DNA of 20,021 nt, from the IMG/VR virus record IMGVR_UViG_3300036399_000812, positions 1-20,021 of that record. One strand, 5' to 3'. This DNA comes from a virus. Shown piece by piece: positions 6,871 to 13,810 of the stretch; within the stretch, counting starts at the first letter, position 1, and every line of letters begins with the position of its first letter. Both the position numbers and the translations under genes were made by a program. Below the pieces are notes generated by a model. It ran no database searches. It saw only the letters and a list, made by a program, of their open reading frames with translations, and was not told where the DNA came from.

Positions 6871-6895
6871 CAAAACCCCCTTTTGGGGGGTTTTG
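6871..6895 (-). terminator. Hairpin terminator of the fibre/Hint gene block
   Basis: A near-perfect inverted repeat (plus strand CAAAACCCCC, loop region, then GGGGG and TTTTG) starts 12 bases after the Hint gene stop. On the minus strand the G-run of the 3' arm is followed by TTTTG inside the arm, so it can act as an intrinsic terminator. The arms are symmetric, so it may work in both directions. It separates the fibre block from the oxygenase operon. Confidence 0.75.
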
Positions 6896-6907
6896 ATTAT
6901 TAATCTA

Positions 6908-8239
6908 TTACTTATTGTGAGTTAATATATCTCCTGCAAAGTACCAGTTATGTGGGCTGCAACTAAATGTATAAACATCTTTTGCTAATTCTAAAGTTAT
7001 TTTATCTACTTTAGATACTTCAACTTCTGAGATAATCTTACTCATATCTAGTGATTCAGATAAGTTGTCTACTGAGATATTTATTAATATATCTCCCTCT
7101 TGAACTGTACCTGCCTCGACTACACGATATTCGTTATTACGCTTTACAAATATTGGGTGAGTCTCTGTGAATTGAGCTTCGCTGTTTCCATTGAAGTAAA
7201 CTCTGTCTTGCTTGTCTGAGACTATCACATTTGTAACCTCTGTGTGTGCTAGGTTGGTTATTATTAAGTCTTGAACGTTTATTTCAAGAGGAGTTGAGTT
7301 AGGTTGATTTATTAAACCTAGAGCATCAACTGTTAACAATTTATCTCCAACTTTAATTTTTCTTGCTGGCTTTGGGCCTTCGCTAGTTAATATTAAAGTA
7401 TCTCCATCAACACATGCTGGGAAGTAAGGACCGAATCTTGGTGGGAAGAACGGTGGGAAGTAAGGACCGAATCTTGGTGGGAAGAACGGTGGGAAGAACG
7501 GTGGGAAGAACGGGAAGAACGGGAAGAACGGTGGGAAGTATGGTGGGAAGAACGGGAAGAACGGGAAGAACGGTGGGAAGTAAGGTGGGAAGAACGGGAA
7601 GAACGGGAAGAACGGTGGGAAGTAAGGGAAGAACGGTGGGAAGTAAGGTGCTGTTGTTGTAACTGAATTAGTAGTTTCTCCTTGTGATGTTCCATTATCA
7701 TTAATTGCATAAATAGTATATGTTTGTGATGTATTTGCTGTTTCTGAAATAGTTTTTGGTGACGTAGAGTTTGGATATGAAGGTCCATCTGATGAAACAA
7801 CTGTAAAGCTAGTAATTGCTTTACCTCCAGTTGCTCCTGCTGACCAGGATACTACGTCTTGATCAGCGCTTGGTGATGCTGCGCTTACAGAAACTGGCTT
7901 TGCTGGCACAGTAGTAATTAATACAGAGCTAGACTCTGTTGCAGCAGAAGATCCTGCTGCATTGCTTCCAACTACTGAAAATGTATATGATGTATTTGAA
8001 GATAGTCCTGTAAACTGAAAAGATGTATTAGATGTAGTTTCAGTTGTTGATGATGGAGTTGTTGTTATTGTATAACTTGTAGCTTCTGGTGAGCCAGCTG
8101 GTAGAGACCATGATAAATTTGCTGCTCCGTTATTAAATGTCCTAGATGTTCCTACATCTGTAGCGGTTAAGCTTTCTACAGGTTTTGGCTCTAAGAAATC
8201 GTTTGCTGCTTGGGATTTTCTACCAGATCTTTTACTCAT
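6908..8239 (-). CDS. Fn3 / Phe-Pro-repeat / C-terminal Hint (intein-like) phage protein
   Basis: A 443-residue modular protein. Residues about 20-110 and 112-197 look like two fibronectin type III domains, common surface modules of phage virions. Residues 198-275 consist only of Pro, Phe, Tyr and a few Arg, Gly and Ala. Residues 276-443 are a Hint self-processing domain. It has a catalytic C276 at its start (CVDGDTLILT), VGDKLLTVD, a block B TxxH motif (TETH, 358-361), a block F-like segment (VYTFSCSPHNWYFAGDIL) and a terminal H441-N442, with a single Lys and stop behind. No homing endonuclease is present. Since the +1 residue is Lys and not Cys, Ser or Thr, normal splicing is unlikely. Cleavage or transfer of the N-terminal part to an outside nucleophile is expected. 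An AAGGAGAA ribosome-binding site supports the start. It is probably virion-exposed, but this is inference. Confidence 0.83.
   Translation of the reverse strand: MSKRSGRKSQAANDFLEPKPVESLTATDVGTSRTFNNGAANLSWSLPAGSPEATSYTITTTPSSTTETTSNTSFQFTGLSSNTSYTFSVVGSNAAGSSAATESSSVLITTVPAKPVSVSAASPSADQDVVSWSAGATGGKAITSFTVVSSDGPSYPNSTSPKTISETANTSQTYTIYAINDNGTSQGETTNSVTTTAPYFPPFFPYFPPFFPFFPFFPPYFPPFFPFFPFFPPYFPPFFPFFPFFPPFFPPFFPPRFGPYFPPFFPPRFGPYFPACVDGDTLILTSEGPKPARKIKVGDKLLTVDALGLINQPNSTPLEINVQDLIITNLAHTEVTNVIVSDKQDRVYFNGNSEAQFTETHPIFVKRNNEYRVVEAGTVQEGDILINISVDNLSESLDMSKIISEVEVSKVDKITLELAKDVYTFSCSPHNWYFAGDILTHNK
7415..7648 (-). repeat. Phe/Pro-coding low-complexity tandem repeat
   Basis: The DNA is made of units such as GGTGGGAAGAACGG and GGTGGGAAGTA on the plus strand, with strong purine bias. 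On the minus strand they code residues 198-275 of the Hint protein as FFP, YFP and PFFP units. Two longer units end in RFGPYFP. The nearly identical DNA units suggest recent expansion and likely length variation by slippage or recombination. Confidence 0.9.
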
Positions 8240-8251
8240 TTATAATTCTCC

Positions 8252-10732
8252 TTATGACTTCAGGTCGCCGTATACTACCCAAGAGTTTTCTGCTCTCTTA
8301 AATAGTGTTGCGGATGACCATTGTGTCCGTAGTTTTAATCCAGGAGTAGCATTTACTGTTACGCCTGTATCTCCTGCAATTGTAATTAAGCCAGTATTTG
8401 TACCAAGTATATCTAGAGTTGTTCCAATTGGATAAGCAACTGCTGAGTTAGTTGGGATTGTTATTGTTACTGGGCTTGTAGAATCTACCTCTATTAATGA
8501 GTCTCTTTCAGATGCTGCAGACAATGTGTAGTTTGCAGTTTTTGAAATAATTGGAGTTCTTGAAGGAACGCCTTCTTTAGTTTGAGTTCCATCTGTAAAT
8601 GCTACACCTGCTGCTGCAACTGTTACTGTTCCAGTAAATGTTGGTGAATCAAGTGGGGCTTTTAATGCAATGCTGTTTGTAAGTGTTGTGCTTAAGTTTG
8701 CATCATTTCCAAGAGCGGTTGCAATTTCTCCAAGAGTATCAAGTGTTGAACCTGCACTATTTACAAGTGCTGCAACTTCTGCACGAACAAACTCTGTAGT
8801 AGCAATTTGTGTGGTATTAGTTGCTGCTGCTGCAGTAGGCGCTGTTGGGACTCCAGTAAGTGCTGGTGAGGCCAATGGGGCCTTAAGGTCAAGAGCTGTC
8901 TGTGTTGCTGATGATACTGGCTTATTAGCATCTGACGTATTATCAACGTTTGCTAATCCAACATCTCCACTTGTAAGTCCAATAGGTGTATTAATTACTG
9001 GTGAAGTTAAAGTCTTGTTAGTTAAAGTTTGTGTTCCAGTTAAAGTGGCAACTGTTGAATCTATTGCAACTGTTGTTGCTGCTCCACCATTATAAGATGT
9101 ACCAGTTAAACCAGTTCCAATTGTTAATGTGTCTAAATTAGTTCCAAGTGCTTTTCCTGAAATTGTTGAATTAGAAAGCTTATCATTAGCAATTGATCCA
9201 GAAAGCATTGCATTTGTTACTGTGGCAGTATCTCCCTGAGTTACGGCAGTTCCTGATATTTTAGTTTTATCAATTGCTGCACCAGAAGAAATATTTGCAT
9301 TGCCAATTTCAGTTGTATTTTTTGCAAAATAAGTACTTGTTGCATTTGCTTGAGTTAAATATGTTGTGCCAGCATTTGCTTGGGTTAAATAGGTTGTACC
9401 TGCGTTTGCCTGTGTTAAATAAGTTGTACCTGCATCTGTTTGTGTTAAATAAGTACTTGCTGCATTTGCTGATGATAAATATGTACTAGCAGCAACAGAT
9501 AGTGTTAAAAACATGTCTTGATCTACACGTAATTCATCTCCAGTTTTAATAATTCCGTCACCAGCTGTAATAGTTGCGGTTCCTGAAATTTGTGTAAAAT
9601 CAATATTGTCTGTTCCAATTCTTACTGATTTATCGGCATTAGTTCCTTCATAAATTTGTGAAAATTGTTTTAAAAGATTTGTTGAACCAGTTATTACAAA
9701 AACTACGTCACCTTGTGCAACATCTGCTGGTGTTTTTTCTTCTGAATTATTGTAGTCTAGAGCTCTTGTTAAAACAGCGGCTGCGCTTGGTCCACCTACA
9801 GTTGTTACTGTATATATACCGTTGTGTAATTGATTAGCTTGATCTTTAACTAATACTCTTGAATTTAAATCTAATGCAACTCCGTCTATAGATATAGCAC
9901 CATTTGCATTCATAGTTAAAGTTGCGCCAATACCAGTTCCACCTGCTTGATCTGCTGATCCTGCTGCATAAGTTGCATTTAAACTTGCTGTTGTTGCAAC
10001 TTCTACTGCTTGGTGGTAATTTAATGATGATAATACTGATCTTAATGCTTCTGTTGTTGCAATATATCCTGTATCTATACCAATTGTTATTGTATTTGCA
10101 CCATCGTCATAAACTTTAGTAATACCACTTCCAGTTGTAAAAGCTGAATTTACTGCATCCTGTGCAAGTTCTTCAATATCTGTTATAAGTGCTACTGTTC
10201 CTGTAGCATTTGGAAATGTAATTGTTCTATCTGCTGTAGGATTTGTTACTGTTAGAGTTGTTTCATATGCGTCTGCAGATGAGCCCTCAAGAATAATACT
10301 TGATTTTGGAATTAATAAATTGCCATCGACATCTAATTTTGCTGGTCCACCTGCATTGCCAACGTCTGACAACAAAACGTAATCTGATTGTACTGTATTT
10401 GTTAGTCCATTTACTTCATCATCGACATAAGATCTAAGTGCAACAACTGATGAATCAATATTAAGAGAAATTGTGTTTGTGCCATCGTTGTAAGATTTTG
10501 TAAGACCTGACCCCATTGAAAGGGCATCATTAATTGCATCTTGTGCAATTTCTGAAATTGATGGTGAGTCTGCTGCAATGTATGAAAGGCTGGTCCATGC
10601 TGTGCTTCCAGATCCGACCTTAATTTTTCTGGTGTCTGTTTCAACACCTAGTTCACCTGCGGCTAATGTAGGATTTGCTGAGGTCCATTCTGATGCTGTT
10701 CCTCGTCTTACTTGAATTCTTACTGTTGACAT
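8252..10732 (-). CDS. Long tail fibre protein
   Basis: An 826-residue fibre. The N-terminus (VRIQVRRGTASEW, AAGELGVETDT, KIKVGSGSTAW, residues 4-46) is the module found at the start of many phage fibres and of the major tropism determinant. Residues about 239-362 (VLVKDQANQLHNGIYTVT, LTRALDY, GDVVFV) form a known fibre module. Residues 411-470 are six 10-residue repeats ending TYLT or similar. Residues 565-650 hold TLTNKTLTSP and KAPLASPALTGVPTAPTAAA, a widespread fibre repeat. Near the C-terminus are PTNSAVAYPIGTTLDILG and a final beta-rich segment ending in WVVYGDLKS. No enzyme motif was seen. AAGGGG lies eight bases upstream of the ATG. It likely binds the host surface. Confidence 0.82.
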   Translation of the reverse strand: MSTVRIQVRRGTASEWTSANPTLAAGELGVETDTRKIKVGSGSTAWTSLSYIAADSPSISEIAQDAINDALSMGSGLTKSYNDGTNTISLNIDSSVVALRSYVDDEVNGLTNTVQSDYVLLSDVGNAGGPAKLDVDGNLLIPKSSIILEGSSADAYETTLTVTNPTADRTITFPNATGTVALITDIEELAQDAVNSAFTTGSGITKVYDDGANTITIGIDTGYIATTEALRSVLSSLNYHQAVEVATTASLNATYAAGSADQAGGTGIGATLTMNANGAISIDGVALDLNSRVLVKDQANQLHNGIYTVTTVGGPSAAAVLTRALDYNNSEEKTPADVAQGDVVFVITGSTNLLKQFSQIYEGTNADKSVRIGTDNIDFTQISGTATITAGDGIIKTGDELRVDQDMFLTLSVAASTYLSSANAASTYLTQTDAGTTYLTQANAGTTYLTQANAGTTYLTQANATSTYFAKNTTEIGNANISSGAAIDKTKISGTAVTQGDTATVTNAMLSGSIANDKLSNSTISGKALGTNLDTLTIGTGLTGTSYNGGAATTVAIDSTVATLTGTQTLTNKTLTSPVINTPIGLTSGDVGLANVDNTSDANKPVSSATQTALDLKAPLASPALTGVPTAPTAAAATNTTQIATTEFVRAEVAALVNSAGSTLDTLGEIATALGNDANLSTTLTNSIALKAPLDSPTFTGTVTVAAAGVAFTDGTQTKEGVPSRTPIISKTANYTLSAASERDSLIEVDSTSPVTITIPTNSAVAYPIGTTLDILGTNTGLITIAGDTGVTVNATPGLKLRTQWSSATLFKRAENSWVVYGDLKS
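9323..9502 (-). repeat. Six 30-bp tandem repeats in the long fibre gene
   Basis: Six in-frame 30-base units code LSVAASTYLS, SANAASTYLT, QTDAGTTYLT, twice QANAGTTYLT and QANATSTYFA (residues 411-470). The 10-residue period suits a repeating fibre shaft. The central units are nearly identical, so copy number may vary. Confidence 0.88.
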
Positions 10733-10754
10733 ATTTATTACCCCTTATTTGCTA

Positions 10755-10763
10755 ATTATAGCA
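10755..10763 (-). promoter_or_regulatory. Extended -10 promoter element before the long fibre gene
   Basis: TGCTATAAT on the minus strand in the 42-base gap before the long fibre gene. A perfect TATAAT has TG one base upstream. Transcription would start near 10748, leaving a short leader that keeps the AAGGGG ribosome-binding site. No clear -35 box is visible. Confidence 0.4.
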
Positions 10764-10774
10764 TTTATTTTTTA

Positions 10775-11131
10775 TTAGACTATAACTCCAGAATCGAATG
10801 TTAACCCATATGTTGAAGTTGATGGGTTTCCACCGTCTGCGAATTTAGTTGCTGTTGTACTTACTCCGTTTGCCTGAACTGTATAGATTGGAAGACCATT
10901 GTAATCAATAGCCAGACCAACATCCATAAAGCCTATTTCTGTTGCCATATCTGGAATATCTGCCACAAATGCAATTGGACTCCAGGTTCCATTTAATTGG
11001 ATCTGTAGTTTGTTTGTTGTTGTGTCAAATCTAAGGGGGGTTGAACCTAATACGACGTTAGAATCAAATGTGGCATCTCCTGCGACATTTATTCCATTCT
11101 TAACTTTAAAGTTTTTATCTAATGTTGCCAT
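10775..11131 (-). CDS. Small fibre-associated protein
   Basis: A 118-residue protein starting MATLDKNFKVKNGINVAG, nearly the same as the start of the 535-residue fibre upstream (MATVDKNFRIKNGLVVEG), so the two share an N-terminal attachment module. LGSTPLRFDTTTNKLQIQLNGTW (28-50) is a fibre-type segment, and the C-terminal half is Gly/Thr/Ser-rich without a recognised fold. It may be an alternative short fibre or a chaperone-like accessory; neither can be shown. Only AGGGG about 15 bases upstream resembles a ribosome-binding site. Confidence 0.72.
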   Translation of the reverse strand: MATLDKNFKVKNGINVAGDATFDSNVVLGSTPLRFDTTTNKLQIQLNGTWSPIAFVADIPDMATEIGFMDVGLAIDYNGLPIYTVQANGVSTTATKFADGGNPSTSTYGLTFDSGVIV

Positions 11132-11163
11132 TTAAGTTCACATATCCCCTAATTGTTTTTTGT

Positions 11164-11184
11164 GGGGAGATTCAGGCTCTCCCC
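11164..11184. other. GC-rich intergenic hairpin
   Basis: GGGGAGA and TCTCCCC form a perfect 7-bp stem with a 7-base loop, 16 bases after the 535-residue fibre stop. In the direction of the genes (minus) it is followed by ACAAAAAAC, with no U-run. On the plus strand TAGCCTTTTATTT follows. It may protect or partially terminate the mRNA, or stop antisense transcripts. Confidence 0.6.
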
Positions 11185-11199
11185 TAGCCTTTTATTTAA

Positions 11200-12807
11200 T
11201 TATACTAACAGTGTACCAGTGATTAATACTTCGGTATTGTTATTTGCAGGTGTTACACGAATTCTTACATCTGTTCCGCTTACATCTGCTGAAACTGTTT
11301 GAAGTGCAACTCCACTTGTTGATGACATTCCATATTCTGTGATATAGACGTTATCTGAAGAGTCTAGAGTTACCATAATTTTTGCAACTTCTGTGTGATT
11401 TCCATTTTTTGACTTAACAAGGAATTCTCCGCTTCGGTATGAAGCCTTTGCCCATGCATAAGCTGTGGTTGCGGCTGCGGTAACAATATTACCTGTGGTT
11501 GCAGCAATTTGCTTAGCTACTGAGTTAACATTTACTGCTGTAAACGCTGTGGTTCCTGCAGTTACTCCAGAAAGAGCAGATGATGCTGTGGCTTCTGCTG
11601 CTGCTTGAGCGGCGTTAGCCTTTGATGTTGCATCTCCTGATGCTGTGGCTTCCGCTGCTGACTGTGCTGCGTCTGCTTCTGCTTTAGCAAAAGCTGTTGT
11701 AGCTATTTGAGTAGTATTTGTGTCTGCTGCTGCTGTTGGGGCAGTAGGTACTCCAGTTAATGCTGGTGATGCTAAAGGAGCTTTTGTTCCTAGAGCTGTC
11801 GTAATAGTTGTTGTGTAGTTAGCGTCATCATTAATTGCTGCTGCTAATTCATTAAGAGTATTAAGAAGGTCTGGTGCGCCGTCTACTAAATTGCTAACTG
11901 CTGTTGAAATTGCAGTATTACGATTTGATACCTCTGTTGAAATTACTCCGTCAACATAGCCTTTAGTTGATGCATCTGTTGAATCTGTTGGTGTTAAAAG
12001 GCCAGTAATCTTTTGATTGTTTAAAGCTACTGCTGCAGATGGTGCGCCGATAGAGTTTAATGTAAACTCTGAAGGGTCTACAGAAATTGCTCCTGTTGCA
12101 TCATCATAATCAAGACCATTGCCTACAGAGTTTCCTACAGCATCTTGTGCTCTTTCGTCTGTAAAGTAAAGGTTTGTGCCTTCTGAAATATTTGTTGTTG
12201 AAGCATTTGCTGAATCAAATTTATTGTTTAATTGTGTTTGAATTGAAGAGGTTACGCCATCTACATAGTTAAGTTCTGTTGTAGAAAGTGTTGCACCATC
12301 AAGAATGTTAAGTTCTGTAGCGGTTGCTGTAAGGGCTACGCTTTCATTTATGTTTGGTAATGTTAAAGTCTTATTTGTTAATGTTTCGGTTTTGCTTGCA
12401 GTTGACTTATCGTCTAATTGTGTCTGAATTGAAGATGTTACGCCATTAAGGTATCCAATTTCAGTGTCAGATACATCTGCGACACGAGCCTGAATTGTGG
12501 ATGTGTCAACAGATATTGCACCTGTTGTATCGTTGTATGAAAGTCCAGTTCCGACTGCATTACCGACGGCATCTTGTGCTTGCTCGTCTGTGTATGTTAC
12601 TGCGCCAGTTAAACTAATTGTTCCAGTAGTGTCATTATAACTTACTGAAATATTTGTATGTGTTCCGTCTACAAGTTGTGCCGCTACGGTATCTTGAATA
12701 AATTCTAGTGAGTTTTCAGTAAGGATATTAGATCCATTTACTGTAGCTGTTGATCCCTCAACAACTAAACCATTCTTAATTCTAAAGTTTTTATCTACTG
12801 TTGCCAT
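11200..12807 (-). CDS. Tail fibre protein with repeated modules
   Basis: A 535-residue fibre. It begins MATVDKNFRIKNG. It has an internal duplication: QDAVGNAVGTGLSYNDTTGA (78-97) recurs as QDAVGNSVGNGLDYDDATGA (221-240), and GVTSSIQTQL occurs at 122 and 184. KAPLASPALTGVPTAPTAAA (342-361) is shared with the long fibre. Residues about 374-412 are Ala-rich and helical (AAEATAS twice). The last 78 residues (YRSGEFLVKSK through VRIRVTP) resemble the C-terminus of the 185-residue gene upstream, suggesting a common tip domain. AAGGGG lies nine bases before the ATG. It probably is a structural adhesin. Confidence 0.82.
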   Translation of the reverse strand: MATVDKNFRIKNGLVVEGSTATVNGSNILTENSLEFIQDTVAAQLVDGTHTNISVSYNDTTGTISLTGAVTYTDEQAQDAVGNAVGTGLSYNDTTGAISVDTSTIQARVADVSDTEIGYLNGVTSSIQTQLDDKSTASKTETLTNKTLTLPNINESVALTATATELNILDGATLSTTELNYVDGVTSSIQTQLNNKFDSANASTTNISEGTNLYFTDERAQDAVGNSVGNGLDYDDATGAISVDPSEFTLNSIGAPSAAVALNNQKITGLLTPTDSTDASTKGYVDGVISTEVSNRNTAISTAVSNLVDGAPDLLNTLNELAAAINDDANYTTTITTALGTKAPLASPALTGVPTAPTAAADTNTTQIATTAFAKAEADAAQSAAEATASGDATSKANAAQAAAEATASSALSGVTAGTTAFTAVNVNSVAKQIAATTGNIVTAAATTAYAWAKASYRSGEFLVKSKNGNHTEVAKIMVTLDSSDNVYITEYGMSSTSGVALQTVSADVSGTDVRIRVTPANNNTEVLITGTLLV

Positions 12808-12824
12808 TTTTTTGTTTCCCCTTA

Positions 12825-12844
12825 CGCCTTAAAATTTTAAGGCG
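12825..12844. repeat. Perfect 20-bp palindrome at a gene end
   Basis: CGCCTTAAAATTTTAAGGCG is fully self-complementary and contains the stop codon of the 185-residue gene. As RNA it can fold into an 8-bp stem with AAUU loop just before the AAGGGG ribosome-binding site of the next gene. No U-run follows on the minus strand, so it is not a typical terminator. It might be a protein-binding site or a translational control hairpin. Confidence 0.7.
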
Positions 12845-13386
12845 GTTCTATAATATCTAGCGGTTATAGATCCACTTGTCGGTGTTACTTTCAAACTAAT
12901 TATACCTGAATTTTCTTCTAATTGCACAGTATAAAGAGAAGTATTTGTGTTTGATGATATTTCATATCTATTCATATGTAAGTCTGTTCCATCATTAACT
13001 ATATCTAGTTGATCAGAAACAAACAAGTTGTCTTTTTTGATTTGTAGTGTATATCTTATTGTTGAATATAGAGATTTAGCAAAACTGTCTACTGTTGTTT
13101 TGTTCTCTATTCCACTTATTGTTAAATCATTATTTCCTTCAAGACCTAACAAAAGTTCTGCTACTGAGGTGCTGTTTTCTATGTCAGTTAAAGTTGTTTG
13201 TATTGCTGCAATCTTGTATTGAATAGAATTTGAATCATTAGAGCCATTTGCTCCAATTTTTGTTTCTATTGCTTCAACAGCATCATTAAGATTTATATGC
13301 TGTTCAGAGTGCGACGGACTAGATAATGGATCCGTTGAATTAGGATTTACCAATGTATCTAATGAGTTTGGAAAGTTTGTTGCCAT
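12829..13386 (-). CDS. Phage fibre or tail structural protein
   Basis: A 185-residue protein. The N-terminus FPNSLDTLVNPNSTDPLSSP (5-24), SHSEQHINLNDAVEAIETKIG follows, is a module seen in many phage structural proteins. The middle (about 50-105) looks helical. The C-terminus (about 108-185) has YEISSNTNTSLYTVQL and GIISLKVTPTSGSITARYYR, similar in layout to the tip of the 535-residue fibre. GAGGT lies in front of the ATG. It ends inside the 20-bp palindrome. A short trimeric fibre is the most likely role. Confidence 0.75.
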   Translation of the reverse strand: MATNFPNSLDTLVNPNSTDPLSSPSHSEQHINLNDAVEAIETKIGANGSNDSNSIQYKIAAIQTTLTDIENSTSVAELLLGLEGNNDLTISGIENKTTVDSFAKSLYSTIRYTLQIKKDNLFVSDQLDIVNDGTDLHMNRYEISSNTNTSLYTVQLEENSGIISLKVTPTSGSITARYYRTALKF

Positions 13387-13414
13387 GTTTACCTCTTAAT
13401 TATGACTTAAGATA

Positions 13415-13423
13415 ATTATATCA
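13415..13423 (-). promoter_or_regulatory. Extended -10 element upstream of the 185-residue gene
   Basis: TGATATAAT on the minus strand in a 63-base gap. The element lies in an imperfect inverted repeat (plus strand AATTATATCA, then TGATATTTATAATT) that could be an operator. No good -35 box is seen. Confidence 0.35.
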
Positions 13424-13449
13424 TCTGATATTTATAATTGCCTAAAATA

Positions 13450-13806
13450 TTAAGCTTTTCCGCCATCTAACAGTGATAGTTCTAAGAAGCTAGGATCTTC
13501 AACAATATCTGAAGGTTGGCCTCCATCAAATCCTGTTATCTTAGGAATATTTTCTAAAACACTTGCGACATTATTTATCTCTTTAAATGTTATTGGGTTT
13601 TCAATATCAATTGTATGTATTGCTCCATCGTATGTATGAGTGTGTAAATAAAATGGTGCTGGGTCTGTATTACTTGCTATTGTTACCCATATTGCTCCGT
13701 TATGAATCTTTAAAGCCTTTTCTGTTGTATTAAAAAAGACATCGCCTTCCGACCCCGCAGGGTCGGATGCTAATGTTGCTAAATTTAATAAAGACTTTAG
13801 TTTCAA
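13450..13806 (-). CDS. Small fibre-related structural protein
   Basis: A 118-residue protein that starts with TTG at 13806. AGGA, which overlaps the end of the upstream gene, is seven bases before the TTG, and no ATG fits. Residues 15-41 (SDPAGSEGDVFFNTTEKALK and on to GAIWV) match the phage fibre module also present at the start of the next gene upstream (SSPVDGQIYFNTVDK). The rest (YLHTHTYDGAIHTIDIENP) has no recognised family. A very stable hairpin is embedded in its codons at 13748-13767. Confidence 0.72.
   Translation of the reverse strand: MKLKSLLNLATLASDPAGSEGDVFFNTTEKALKIHNGAIWVTIASNTDPAPFYLHTHTYDGAIHTIDIENPITFKEINNVASVLENIPKITGFDGGQPSDIVEDPSFLELSLLDGGKA
13748..13767 (-). other. Stable coding-region hairpin with UNCG-type tetraloop
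   Basis: On the minus strand TCCGACCC, TGCG, GGGTCGGA forms a perfect 8-bp stem. As RNA the loop C(UGCG)G fits the very stable UNCG class. It lies about 40 bases inside the TTG-started gene, is strongly GC-rich against the AT-rich background and codes SDPAGSEG. Confidence 0.6.
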
Positions 13807-13810
13807 TTTG

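Noticed and set aside
7414-7662. Open frame on the plus strand opposite the Phe/Pro repeat
   Set aside because: It is a by-product of the low-complexity DNA (VGRTGRTGRT repeats), with no ribosome-binding site, and lies antisense to a well-supported gene.
6908-8239. A true splicing intein
   Set aside because: The residue after His-Asn is Lys and the protein ends there, so there is no C-extein or +1 nucleophile.
8670-9095. 141-residue plus-strand open frame
   Set aside because: It is antisense to the long fibre gene; its Ala/Val/Ser-rich composition reflects the reverse complement of the fibre repeats.
9323-9502. Regular 30-bp repeats that could suggest a CRISPR array
   Set aside because: The units are contiguous without unique spacers, stay in frame and code a 10-residue fibre repeat.
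8252-10732. Diversity-generating retroelement target, because the N-terminus resembles the major tropism determinant
   Set aside because: No reverse transcriptase and no template/variable repeat pair with adenine-biased differences are visible; the N-terminal module is common in ordinary fibres.
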